Shown here one piece after another: positions 32,300-40,696 of a stretch of DNA of 64,000 nt (position 1 is the stretch's first letter; each line of letters starts with the position of its first letter). This DNA is from an uncultured Bacteroidia bacterium (GTDB taxonomy: Bacteria; Bacteroidota; Bacteroidia; Bacteroidales; UBA932), in assembly GCA_902778105.1 (NCBI GenBank), contig CACYWN010000007.1:1-64000 (forward strand). The letters are read 5' to 3'. The position numbers and the translations under genes are program-made. A model generated the notes under the pieces. The model searched no databases and was not told the origin of the DNA. It saw only the letters and a program-made list of their open reading frames with translations.

Positions 32300-34113
32300 G
32301 GCTTGAAGGTTTTGGTCGTCGTCTTTCCCAGCGGTTTGCCGGTACGGGAGAAACCGCGGGCCTTGATTACGGCATCCTTGTCCACCATGAAAGGGACACC
32401 GTTATAGACGGGACTGTTCTTCGTAGGTTCGCTGCCGTCCAGGGTATAGCGGACCACGCCGGCCGGATCGTCCAGTTCCAGGTTCATGGGCTTCGGGAAA
32501 TCCAGGTTGCGGTCGTAGTCGAAGATCACCTCGTGGAAAACCGGACAATAGGCGACGTCTTTCTGGTCCAGGCGCCTCAGGATCTTGGGCATCCGCGCGC
32601 GGAAGGACTCCCAGTCCTTGTTGGACCGGGCCGTCCAGCCCACCTCGGCGGCCGCCACGTTCCGCGGGAAAGCCTGATACTCGGCCGTGGCGTTGTCCGG
32701 GATGTATTCCGTCCAAAGGCAGGTCTCATAGCCGACGATATACTTGGCGCTCAGGTCCGCCAGGGAATCCACGGCCGGATAATAGTTGTACACTTTCTTG
32801 AGCGGCATGAAGATTTCCTGCGCCACGTCGTCCGCCTGGTCCTCCTGTTTGTTGTCCAGGTAGCACCAGCGGTTGGGGGTGAGGATCACCCGGATGCCAC
32901 GCTTGATACCCTTGGCACACGGGGCATGGCCGCGGTAGGACATGGCGATCGGGTCTTCCAGGGCGCCTCCGTCCAGGATTTCGTCCCAGCCGATGACCGT
33001 CTTGCCGTGCTTGCGGAGGAAATCCCCCATCCGCTTGACGAAGAAGGTCTGGAGCTCTTCCACCGAATCCAGCCCGAGGACCGTCATCAGGTCCTGGCAG
33101 TACTGGCTCTGCAGGTAGGCGTCCTTCGGAGCCTCGTCACCGCCGATATGGTACAGGGGGGAAGGGAACAGCTCGAAAAGTTCGGTGAAGACATCCTCCA
33201 GGAACCGGAAGGTGGTCGCCGTGGGGGCGTACAGGTTCTTCCAGATACCCCAGCGCGTCTGGACCTCATAGGTGCTGTCCGGGAAGCAGCTCAGCTCGGG
33301 ATAAGCCGCGATGGCGGCCGTGCTGTGACCGGGGATCTCCACTTCGGGAATCACGGTGACGCAGCGCCGGCGGGCGTATTCCACGACTTCGCGGATGTCG
33401 TCCTTGGTATAATAACCGCCATGCGGGATTCCGTTGCCGATACCGCTGTGCCAGGCCGTCTCCTTGCGCCAGGCCCCGACCTCGGTGAGGCGGGGATACT
33501 TGTCGATCTGGATGCGCCAGCCCTGGTCCTCGGTCAGGTGCCAGTGGAACATGTTCTGCTTGTGCATCGCCATCAGGTCGATGAACTTCATGATCTCCTC
33601 CTTCGGGAAGAAGAAGCGGCCGCTGTCGAACAGGGTCCCACGGTACCAGAAGGCGGGTTCATCCTCGATGGTGCAGCAAGGAACCGTCCATTTCCTGACG
33701 CCCTTCGCCCGGGTTTTTCCGTAAATCTCCGCGGGAAGGAGCTGGAGGACCGTCTGCAAGCCGTAGAAAGCGCCGTTGACCTCCGTCGCCTCGATGAGGA
33801 TTCCCTGGGGGGTCACCTCCAGGCGATAGGCTTCTTTCCCAAGGCCCTCCACTTTCCGAAGGACGATGGGATAGTTCTTTCCCTGCAGTCCGAAACCGGT
33901 TGCCAGGGCCACCTGGGCACGGAAATCGTCGGCGATCTCCGCGAAGGAGTCATCCTCCACCAAAAGACCGGTCTGGCTGTTCAGGACAAACTCCCCGGGA
34001 GCCTCGACCAGGCTCTTGGGAAGGGGAACCAGGTCATAACGCGGCGCGGCCGCGAGGAGCGACGTCCCCAGGGCCAGGCCCGCAAGCAAACTTATGAATC
34101 TGCTGGTTTTCAT
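32296..34113 (-). CDS. GH20 beta-N-acetylhexosaminidase (second copy)
   Basis: 605 residues with a secretion signal (ISLLAGLALGTSLLAAAP; no lipobox Cys, so probably periplasmic). A GH20b domain is followed by the catalytic barrel: RGTLFDSGRFFFP, NMFHWHLTEDQGWRIQIDKYP, HIGGDEAPKDAY with Asp326-Glu327, GWDEILDGGALED and a closing chitobiase-type beta domain (GVVRYTLDGSEPT). It has the same layout as the downstream copy but differs in sequence and localisation. A division of labour is plausible, one enzyme membrane-anchored and one soluble. Overlaps of 4 bases join it to both neighbours. Confidence 0.92.
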   Translation of the reverse strand: MKTSRFISLLAGLALGTSLLAAAPRYDLVPLPKSLVEAPGEFVLNSQTGLLVEDDSFAEIADDFRAQVALATGFGLQGKNYPIVLRKVEGLGKEAYRLEVTPQGILIEATEVNGAFYGLQTVLQLLPAEIYGKTRAKGVRKWTVPCCTIEDEPAFWYRGTLFDSGRFFFPKEEIMKFIDLMAMHKQNMFHWHLTEDQGWRIQIDKYPRLTEVGAWRKETAWHSGIGNGIPHGGYYTKDDIREVVEYARRRCVTVIPEVEIPGHSTAAIAAYPELSCFPDSTYEVQTRWGIWKNLYAPTATTFRFLEDVFTELFELFPSPLYHIGGDEAPKDAYLQSQYCQDLMTVLGLDSVEELQTFFVKRMGDFLRKHGKTVIGWDEILDGGALEDPIAMSYRGHAPCAKGIKRGIRVILTPNRWCYLDNKQEDQADDVAQEIFMPLKKVYNYYPAVDSLADLSAKYIVGYETCLWTEYIPDNATAEYQAFPRNVAAAEVGWTARSNKDWESFRARMPKILRRLDQKDVAYCPVFHEVIFDYDRNLDFPKPMNLELDDPAGVVRYTLDGSEPTKNSPVYNGVPFMVDKDAVIKARGFSRTGKPLGKTTTKTFKP

Positions 34114-35447
34114 TCACTCTCAATGGTTTCACGGATGGTACGGATCACGCCTTCCCGGTAGGTGGAAGGCATCCGGTCCGAAAGCGGATAGGGAGCCTTG
34201 ATGTACACGTGCATCTGCTCCACTTCGTATTCGTATCCCTTGCGTACCTGATAGGCATGTTCCGAGGGCAGGTAGGAATTCTGCCCGTTGGTATACCCTG
34301 CGAAAAAGACGGTCCGGTCGGGGAAGGCGGCACGGGCCTCCATCTGGTATTCGCAGAAGGGCTCTCCGTCCGAGAAGAAGAAGATGATTCCGTCCACGTC
34401 CATACCGTGCAGGTGGTAGCGGAGCTTCGAGGCGACCGGCCCCTTCTCAAAACGCTCCAGGATCTCGTCCTTCCAGTGCATCACGTCGTCCGCGAAGCGC
34501 GGGAACTCGGTCCGGGCAGATGCGGCGAGCGAATCGGCGTGGCGGGTCACCGCTTCCGGTGTCACTTCCGCAATCTGATACGGCAGGTCCACGGTTTCGT
34601 TCACAAGGCGCAGGAGTCCCTGGGAAGGGACCTTCTCGAACGGGATGTCCTTCAGGTCATCGGAGAGTTCCTTGCCGCACTGTTCGGCATAATCCACCTG
34701 CTTGGGACCGAGTGCCGGATCCATGTTGCCGGCGGCGCCCGTCAGCTGGAACACTTCCCCGCCCCAGGCCTCGGAGAGGTACCGGGCATTCACGCCGGGA
34801 TAGTCCGAGGAAAGCAGGTAACTGCCCGGGCCCATGCACACGGGATGGCAGGCCAGGTTCACGATGGAGACCACCGGTTTGCCATGCTGGAGGAAACGGG
34901 CCACATAGACGTCATGGTCGACGGGGCCTTCCTTCTCGCAACGGTTGCCGTTGATGAGGGTCTTCCCCTTTCCGACCTCCAGCGCGAAGGGGCTGCCCTT
35001 CTCGCCGATGGTCTTCACGGCATTGTCCACCACCGTTGCGATCATCCGCTCCTTCCACGCCCGGTTGGTGCCGCCCGTATAGTTGGACGCACCTCCGGAA
35101 CGCGGGGCGGAATGCGTATGGATGTTGTGCATCAGGATATGGTCCAGCGCGAGACCCGACTGAGCGGCGATCATCGTCCGGATCGTATCCGAGATATCCG
35201 GGGAAATCTCCATCAGGTCATTGGAGATGACGCAGACTTTCTGCGTACCGTCGCCCAGCACCAGGCAATGCGTATACAGATGCTGGTGGATGCCGTCGGA
35301 CAGGGTGTCACGGGCCGCGAAGCCGGCCAGCACGACATGTTCGTCCTCCGTCGTGGAAATGTCGGCGGAGTGATAGCTCATCGTCAGCCCTCCCCTGTTA
35401 CAGGAGAGGACTGACAGGATGAGCAGGAGTATCCAAGCACGTTTCAT
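34110..35447 (-). CDS. Neutral/alkaline ceramidase-like amidase lipoprotein
   Basis: Start taken at the ATG at 35447, giving 445 residues; an in-frame TTG lies one codon upstream. The lipoprotein Cys is residue 16 (LLILSVLSC). The N-terminal half matches the neutral/alkaline non-lysosomal ceramidase domain: VVLAGFAARD, VCVISNDLMEI, HILMHNIHTHSAPRSGG (zinc His) and IVNLACHPVCMGP. The usual ceramidase C-terminal domain is lacking. Such short relatives are common in Bacteroidetes sugar loci, where they probably cut amides other than ceramide. The start codon overlaps the susD stop by 1 base. Confidence 0.8.
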   Translation of the reverse strand: MKRAWILLLILSVLSCNRGGLTMSYHSADISTTEDEHVVLAGFAARDTLSDGIHQHLYTHCLVLGDGTQKVCVISNDLMEISPDISDTIRTMIAAQSGLALDHILMHNIHTHSAPRSGGASNYTGGTNRAWKERMIATVVDNAVKTIGEKGSPFALEVGKGKTLINGNRCEKEGPVDHDVYVARFLQHGKPVVSIVNLACHPVCMGPGSYLLSSDYPGVNARYLSEAWGGEVFQLTGAAGNMDPALGPKQVDYAEQCGKELSDDLKDIPFEKVPSQGLLRLVNETVDLPYQIAEVTPEAVTRHADSLAASARTEFPRFADDVMHWKDEILERFEKGPVASKLRYHLHGMDVDGIIFFFSDGEPFCEYQMEARAAFPDRTVFFAGYTNGQNSYLPSEHAYQVRKGYEYEVEQMHVYIKAPYPLSDRMPSTYREGVIRTIRETIESE

Positions 35448-37417
35448 CAATAACCCGGGTTTTGTTCAAGCTTGCCTTCACTCTTGGTGATCTCGTTGCG
35501 CGGGATCGGCATCAGGTAGTTGCGGCCGCTCTCGGGGAAATACCGCGGCGTAGGGTTCTGGTTCAGGATGCAGTCGCCATAGTCGATGGTATACTCCTTG
35601 CCGAGCCACTTGTAAGTGATGATGTATTCGATGGGCTTGCCGTAGCGGGGGTCGCTCTTGAAGCCCGAATAGACGTAGGACTTGCTGGGCTCGGTATTGG
35701 CCCAGTAGTAATTGGTGTTGTTCTTGGCCGGATCGTACAGGCGGGCGACGCGGTAGACGGTGTCCATCTGCGTACCCTTCTGGAGGACCATCGTCCGGCC
35801 GCTGGCCAGGGGAACGTTCTCATAGAAATCGGCCATCTTCCAGCGACGGAGGTCGAAGTAACGGAAAGTCTCGGCATAGAGTTCCACGCGGCGCTCGTTC
35901 ACCAGGCGGTCCCAAAGGTCGGTGCCGGATTCCGTCACCTCGGGCATCATCACATCCGGACGCTGCCGGATCTTGTTGATGTACTCGCGGCAGATATCCT
36001 CCCGGCCCAGCATATAGGCGCACTCGGCGTAGTTCAGGTACATTTCGGCCAGGCGGAACCAGGGATACAGCTTGCTGCCGGTCTGGGATTCGGAAATGTA
36101 TTCCGTGGGCAGATACCATTTATAGAGCTCCAGGCCGCCGTGGTTGCCGGAGGTGGTGTGCTTGGCTTTGGAAGTATAGGCCGGCTCGTCCTTTCCGAGC
36201 GCGAAGTCATCGCGGGTCATGCCGTCGTACAGGTAATAGAGAAGGAGCGGATCCTCCTTGTAGTTCCCATTCTTGTCGGTGCTTCCGTAAGGGTAGAACG
36301 GGGCGGCGATGCAGTAGTAGAAGCGCGGGTCGCGGTTCTTGTACGGATGCTTCTCGTCATAGCCAGAGCCTTCCTCGAACCACTTCTTGCCATTGATCAT
36401 CTCGAAATCGATCTGGGCGGCCTGGGTAGGATGGAAAGCCTCCCAGCCGTTGTAGTACTCCACCGTATAGAGCAGCTGCGCCTTCTTGGTGTAGTTGTCG
36501 TCGGCATCGGAGGTAGCCACGAAATACTTGGCCCAGATCAGCTCGGGAGAATTCACGTCCTTCCAGATTCCGTCGTAGGTATCGTCCAGGGAATAGGCGC
36601 CGTCCACATCGGCCCGGTCCACGATGGCCTTGGCCGCATCGAACGCGCGCTGCCACTTGTCACGGCTGTAGGTTCCCCGGAAAATCCCGCCCTGCGGCTG
36701 GTCCGGATCGTTGAAGAGCTTCGAGGCGGCCACCAGGGTCAGCCGGCTCCTGAGGGCGAGGACGACGTCCTTGTTGATGCGTCCCAGCGGGGTCTCCCCC
36801 TTGGCCGGCACCATTTCATAAGCACGCTGCAGGTCATCCAGGATGAAGTCCACGCAGGCGTCGAAATCGGCACGCTCCACCGTGAAGTCGTCATCCAGGG
36901 AATGGGGCTTGGTGATGATCGGGACACCGGCATAGCGCTGGATCAGCAGGAAGTAGGACCAGGCCCTGAGGAAATAGACCTCGCCGCACAGGCGGGTCTT
37001 CGCGGCCTCGGACATCTTGCTGCCGTTCTCGTCGATATAGGTCAGGAAGTAATTCATCCGGTAGATCCACTCGTAGGTGCGGTTCCAGATGTTCAGGACG
37101 GTGGTACGGGTATTGTGCGCCTGGCCGCCTTCCTTGATGTACATCACATTGTCCGGATCCATGTAGCCGGATGCGATGTAGCGGGTGGAAGTGCCGCCGT
37201 AACGGAAGTATCCCTCGTCCGTGATACAGCCCACATTCCCTTCCTGGTAAGGGTCGGGCAGGACGGTGTACAGCGCGTTCACATAGGATTCCGCCAGGGC
37301 GTCGCTGTTGAACACGGCGTCCTCGGAGAGCTTGTCGAGAGGGGTCTTGTCCAGGAAGCCGTCATTGCAGGCCACCAGGGCGAACGCCGCAGCAATCAGG
37401 ATATATATCTTTTTCAT
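35447..37417 (-). CDS. susD: SusD/RagB-type nutrient-binding lipoprotein
   Basis: 656 residues with a lipoprotein signal (AFALVAC, Cys17) followed by NDGFLDKTPLDKLSEDAVF, the usual SusD start. Tetratricopeptide-like helices follow, with RAWSYFLLIQRYAGVPI. The C-terminal part has WFRLAEMYLNYAECAY, INKIRQRPDV and ERRVELYAETFRYFDLRRW, and it ends LMPIPRNEITKSEGKLEQNPGY. It forms the lid of the outer membrane SusCD transporter and binds the incoming oligomer. At 656 residues it is longer than average (about 550). It lies 6 bases after susC. Confidence 0.95.
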   Translation of the reverse strand: MKKIYILIAAAFALVACNDGFLDKTPLDKLSEDAVFNSDALAESYVNALYTVLPDPYQEGNVGCITDEGYFRYGGTSTRYIASGYMDPDNVMYIKEGGQAHNTRTTVLNIWNRTYEWIYRMNYFLTYIDENGSKMSEAAKTRLCGEVYFLRAWSYFLLIQRYAGVPIITKPHSLDDDFTVERADFDACVDFILDDLQRAYEMVPAKGETPLGRINKDVVLALRSRLTLVAASKLFNDPDQPQGGIFRGTYSRDKWQRAFDAAKAIVDRADVDGAYSLDDTYDGIWKDVNSPELIWAKYFVATSDADDNYTKKAQLLYTVEYYNGWEAFHPTQAAQIDFEMINGKKWFEEGSGYDEKHPYKNRDPRFYYCIAAPFYPYGSTDKNGNYKEDPLLLYYLYDGMTRDDFALGKDEPAYTSKAKHTTSGNHGGLELYKWYLPTEYISESQTGSKLYPWFRLAEMYLNYAECAYMLGREDICREYINKIRQRPDVMMPEVTESGTDLWDRLVNERRVELYAETFRYFDLRRWKMADFYENVPLASGRTMVLQKGTQMDTVYRVARLYDPAKNNTNYYWANTEPSKSYVYSGFKSDPRYGKPIEYIITYKWLGKEYTIDYGDCILNQNPTPRYFPESGRNYLMPIPRNEITKSEGKLEQNPGY

Positions 37418-37423
37418 ATGCGC

Positions 37424-40400
37424 TTAGAAGGTAAGTTTGACACCGGTATTGATAATCCGCATCTGCGGGTAGGTCTGATAGCCTTCATCCGAGGTCTCGG
37501 GGTCCACGAACTTGAGTTCGGACAGGGTGAGGAGGTTGTAACCGGCCACATAGAAACGGAGGCCGGAGACGCCCAGCTTCGGAACGAGCCGGTTCATCGG
37601 GATCGTATAGCCGATCTCGAGGTTCTTCAGTCGAAGGAAGGCCGCGTTCCGGGAATAGAAGCTGGAACGGTTCACGCCGCCGTTGCTGACGGTGGAGCCG
37701 ATACGGGGCTGGTCGGAATCGGGATTGTCCTTGGTCCAGGCATTCTCGGCCGCGAAGCGGTCCAGGTTGCCGGACACCGGGTCCATCATCGGAGAGTAGT
37801 AGTAACGGGCCAGGGCCTGTCCCTGAAGGAGCATCGAGAAGTCGAAGTTCCGCCACGTGATGTCCACGCTCGTACCGAAGACCATCTGCGGGACGACGGT
37901 GTAGTCCATCCGCATGCGGTCCAGGTTGGTGATTTCGTTGTCACCGTCCAGGTCTTCGAACCAGAAGTCGCCGAGGGTGGCGCCGCTCATCTGGTGATGG
38001 TTCGTCAGGTCCTCCTCGGTCTTGTTGATGCCGCCCACCACATAGTACAGGGAAGCTCCCATCGGATGGCCTTCCTGCTTCATGTAGTCATGTCCCTCCG
38101 GCCACGGGGCCTCGTCCATGTAAATAATGGTATTCTTCGCGTACATCAGGTTGCCGTTCACCCGGTAGCGGAAGTCGCCGACCCGGTTCTCATGGCTGAG
38201 CTGGAGCTCGACGCCCCGGTTGACGACCTCGCCGATGTTCTCGTCCGGCAGGTTGTTGGTCAGGCCCGTATAGTACGGGATGGAAGCGTTGCGGGAGCAG
38301 AGGATGTTGGACCGGTGGGTGTAGAACCCTTCCAGTTCCCAGCTGAAGAGGCCGTTGCGGATGTTGCCGTCCAGGCCCACGTTCCAGGTGCGGGCGACCT
38401 CCCAGGTGACGTTGGGATTGGGAATGGTGCCCGGGATGATGAAGTTCACCTCCTTGCCGTCGAACAGGGTCTTGTAGGAATAAGCCGAGGTATAGCCGTA
38501 GGTGGTCATGTACTGGAACGGGTCGATCTGGTCGTTACCCTGCTCGCCGTAGGAAGCGCGGACCTTGAGGTTCGTCAGCCACGGCCAGTTGTCCTTGATG
38601 AAGGATTCCTCCGAGATGCGCCAGCCGGCGGAGACACCCGGGAAGATACCCCAGCGCTTCCCTTCCGGGAAGTTCTCGGAGCCGTCGTAGCGGACCAGGG
38701 CCTGGAACAGGTACTTGCTCTTGTAGTCATAGCCGATACGGCCGAAGAAGGAACGCCGGGCTGTTTCGCGGGCATAGCCGTTGATGGCGTACCAGCTCTT
38801 GTCGGCCGATCCGGCGAAGAACTCGTCCAGCAGGTCGGAGTCATAGGAATTGATGCCCGCCTTGAAGTAGTCCAGCCGGTAGGCGTTCTGCTCGAAACCG
38901 GCCAGGGCCGTCACGTGGTGACCGTTGAAATCCCGGTCGTAATTGATGTTCGTATTGATGGCCGTATTCTTCGTATGACGCTGATACTCATGGAGAACCG
39001 GAGTGGGCCAGTAAGAGTTCGAACGCTCCTCGAAGAGTTCGGTGATCTCGTCGTACCGGAAATAGTTCCAGTTCTGCTGCCAGTTCTTGTTGAAGGTGCT
39101 CACCACGTCATAGGCCAGGTGGCCGTTCACCGACAGGCCCTTGGTCAGGGCGCTGAGGTCCCAGGCCACGGTGAAGGTCGTGTTGACGGTATTGATGGTC
39201 GAACGGTCATAGCCGGTCAGGTCCTGCACCAGGACGGCCGGATTGGTGCCGCCGCGGAGCAGCCGGCCCTCATAGCCCTGCGCGGCGCCCGCCCCGTCGG
39301 GGAAGTATGCCGCACCGGTCGGACGCATACGCATCGCGATGTAGAAGATACCGTAGGAATCCGACGGGAAGGCCGAGTAGTTCTTGTGCTGCTGGCGGGC
39401 GTTGATGTCCACGCCCAGCTTGAGGCTCTTGGTAACCTGGATGTCCAGGTTGGATCGCAGGTTGAACTGGTTGTAGTTCGTGGCGCTCTTGTAGTAGATA
39501 CCATCCTGGTACTGGCCGTTGAACTGCACGAAATAGGCCGCCCGCTCCGAACCGCCGTTGATGCTCACGCCGTACTTGTGCTGGGCGGAGACGGGCTTCA
39601 CGATCTCACCGAGCCAGTCGGTGTTGGGGTAGTTGATGGGGTCGTCCTGGTCGATGTAGTGCTGGATCTGGGCGTCGTTGTACACGGGCGCACTGCCGCT
39701 GATCGCCAGGCTCTTGTTGTAGGCGGTGGTGTACAGGACGGCGTCGGCCAGCTTGACCATGCGGGTAGGCTGCTGGAGACCCAGGTCGTAGGTAAAACTC
39801 ACCTTCGGACGCTCGTTGTACTTGCCGCGCTTGGTGGTAACGAGGATGACGCCGTTCGCCGACCGGGCGCCGTAGATGGCGGCCGAAGCATCCTTCAGGA
39901 CGTTGATGCTTTCGATTTCGTCACCGGTCAGGCGGCCGAACTCGTCTCCACGGCCCTGCACGCCGTCGATGATGATGAGCGGGCTGTTGTCTCCGAGGGT
40001 GCTGCGGCCGCGGATGAACATCACCGCATCGTCACGTCCCGGCTCGCCGGAACGGTTGTTCACGATGACGCCTGACATACGGCCCGCAAGGCCCTGGGAC
40101 AGGTTGACGGAGGAGTTCTTGACCAGTTCCTCGCCGGTGGTGGTCGCAACCGAGCCGGTCAGGGTCACTTTCCGCTGGTTGCCATAACCGATGGCCACGG
40201 CCTCGTCGAGAACCTCATGGTCGTCCCGGAGGACGAAGTCGATGGTGGAGCGGCCGTCAACGGCGACGGACTGCTCCTCGTAGCCCATCATGTTGACGAC
40301 CAGGGTTCCCTTGGCCGGAACACCGCTCAGGCTGTACCGTCCGCCGGAACCAGTCATCGAACCGTTGGATGTTCCCTGGACATAGACCATCGCTCCGACA

Positions 40401-40531
40401 ACAGGCTCTCCCTTGGTGTCGGAAACGGTGCCCTGCACCCTCAGGGTGCCGTTCTGGCCCCAGAGGGTAAGGCCCGTGAGGCAGAGCAGGACGCCCGCTG
40501 CAAGAAGCATCAGAATGGATTTCCTTCTCAT
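37424..40531 (-). CDS. susC: SusC/RagA-type TonB-dependent outer membrane transporter
   Basis: 1035 residues: a signal peptide, a carboxypeptidase-regulatory-like domain (about residues 30-105, VQGTVSDTKGEPVVGAMVYV), a TonB box region, a plug domain (NSSVNLSQGLAGRMSGVIVN, MFIRGRSTLGDNSPLIIIDG, ESINVLKDASAAIYGARSANGVILVTTKRG) and a 22-strand barrel to the C-terminus. It lacks an STN domain, so no anti-sigma signalling is expected, in line with control by the DeoR-type regulator next door. It imports oligomers with energy from TonB-ExbBD; a complete exbB-exbD-tonB set lies at 43770-45702. It is the first gene of the long unit. Confidence 0.96.
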   Translation of the reverse strand: MRRKSILMLLAAGVLLCLTGLTLWGQNGTLRVQGTVSDTKGEPVVGAMVYVQGTSNGSMTGSGGRYSLSGVPAKGTLVVNMMGYEEQSVAVDGRSTIDFVLRDDHEVLDEAVAIGYGNQRKVTLTGSVATTTGEELVKNSSVNLSQGLAGRMSGVIVNNRSGEPGRDDAVMFIRGRSTLGDNSPLIIIDGVQGRGDEFGRLTGDEIESINVLKDASAAIYGARSANGVILVTTKRGKYNERPKVSFTYDLGLQQPTRMVKLADAVLYTTAYNKSLAISGSAPVYNDAQIQHYIDQDDPINYPNTDWLGEIVKPVSAQHKYGVSINGGSERAAYFVQFNGQYQDGIYYKSATNYNQFNLRSNLDIQVTKSLKLGVDINARQQHKNYSAFPSDSYGIFYIAMRMRPTGAAYFPDGAGAAQGYEGRLLRGGTNPAVLVQDLTGYDRSTINTVNTTFTVAWDLSALTKGLSVNGHLAYDVVSTFNKNWQQNWNYFRYDEITELFEERSNSYWPTPVLHEYQRHTKNTAINTNINYDRDFNGHHVTALAGFEQNAYRLDYFKAGINSYDSDLLDEFFAGSADKSWYAINGYARETARRSFFGRIGYDYKSKYLFQALVRYDGSENFPEGKRWGIFPGVSAGWRISEESFIKDNWPWLTNLKVRASYGEQGNDQIDPFQYMTTYGYTSAYSYKTLFDGKEVNFIIPGTIPNPNVTWEVARTWNVGLDGNIRNGLFSWELEGFYTHRSNILCSRNASIPYYTGLTNNLPDENIGEVVNRGVELQLSHENRVGDFRYRVNGNLMYAKNTIIYMDEAPWPEGHDYMKQEGHPMGASLYYVVGGINKTEEDLTNHHQMSGATLGDFWFEDLDGDNEITNLDRMRMDYTVVPQMVFGTSVDITWRNFDFSMLLQGQALARYYYSPMMDPVSGNLDRFAAENAWTKDNPDSDQPRIGSTVSNGGVNRSSFYSRNAAFLRLKNLEIGYTIPMNRLVPKLGVSGLRFYVAGYNLLTLSELKFVDPETSDEGYQTYPQMRIINTGVKLTF

Positions 40532-40560
40532 GATAGTTAGTTCAAATTGTTAGTTTGCTC

Positions 40561-40591
40561 CAAATGTAGGAAATTTTTTTCGTTCTTCAAA
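40561..40591 (-). promoter_or_regulatory. susC promoter
   Basis: On the minus strand TACATTTG (40561-40568) fits the -7 consensus TAnnTTTG, and TTTG (40588-40591) lies exactly 19 bases upstream, the usual -33 position. The -7 box is about 30 bases from the susC ATG. This is the only complete promoter found for the 15-gene unit. Confidence 0.8.
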
Positions 40592-40600
40592 CACTTTTTT

Positions 40601-40630
40601 GTTTCGTTTTTTCGTTTTGTTTCGTTTTTG
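40601..40630. promoter_or_regulatory. Probable DeoR-family operator (TTTCG direct repeats)
   Basis: GTTTCG, TTTTCG and GTTTCG occur within 30 bases, and 40610-40629 fits, as I recall it, the AgaR-type pattern TTTCRTTTYRTTTYNYTTKK. A further TTTCGTT lies near 40577. The site is between the -33 boxes of susC (40588) and of the regulator (40641), so one bound protein could govern both directions. Confidence 0.65.
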
Positions 40631-40640
40631 TTTTTCATTA

Positions 40641-40672
40641 TTTGCAGGAACGGAAACAAAGACGTATCTTCG
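40641..40672 (+). promoter_or_regulatory. Promoter of the DeoR-family regulator gene
   Basis: TTTG (40641-40644) and TATCTTCG (40665-40672, one base off TAnnTTTG) are separated by 20 bases and lie 24 bases before the ATG at 40697. The promoter is directly beside the TTTCG repeat array, which suggests autoregulation. Confidence 0.6.
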
Positions 40673-40696
40673 TACCGACAGCTAAAACCGAAAACC

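Larger units (their letters stand above)
14657..40531 (-). other. Predicted 15-gene transcription unit for cell wall amino-sugar and peptide scavenging
   Basis: Fifteen minus-strand genes run from susC to the M20-C1B fusion. Gaps or overlaps from the 5' end are 6, -1, -4, -4, 3, 12, 45, 60, 2, -4, 7, -32, 1 and -4 bases, so the largest gap is 60. A full promoter is visible only before susC. Order: SusC, SusD, ceramidase-like, GH20, GH20, MurQ-like, LTD-GHL, PMBR-like surface protein, PMBR-like transglutaminase, GHL, BadF kinase, MFS, Ntn hydrolase, GltS, M20-C1B. One transcript of about 26 kb is inferred; internal promoters or processing cannot be excluded. Confidence 0.6.

Noticed and set aside
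34110-35447. True ceramidase acting on sphingolipids
   Set aside because: The C-terminal ceramidase domain is missing and the operon points to sugars and wall peptides; only the amidase-like fold is supported.
35462-40075. A 1537-codon open frame on the plus strand opposite susC-susD
   Set aside because: It is the antisense of two clear genes, with Val/Gly/His-rich composition and no domain. High GC and biased third positions keep the opposite strand open.
40547-40696. N-terminal extension of the DeoR-family regulator (Phe-rich)
   Set aside because: It would translate the operator and both promoters. The helix-turn-helix domain begins normally at the ATG at 40697.
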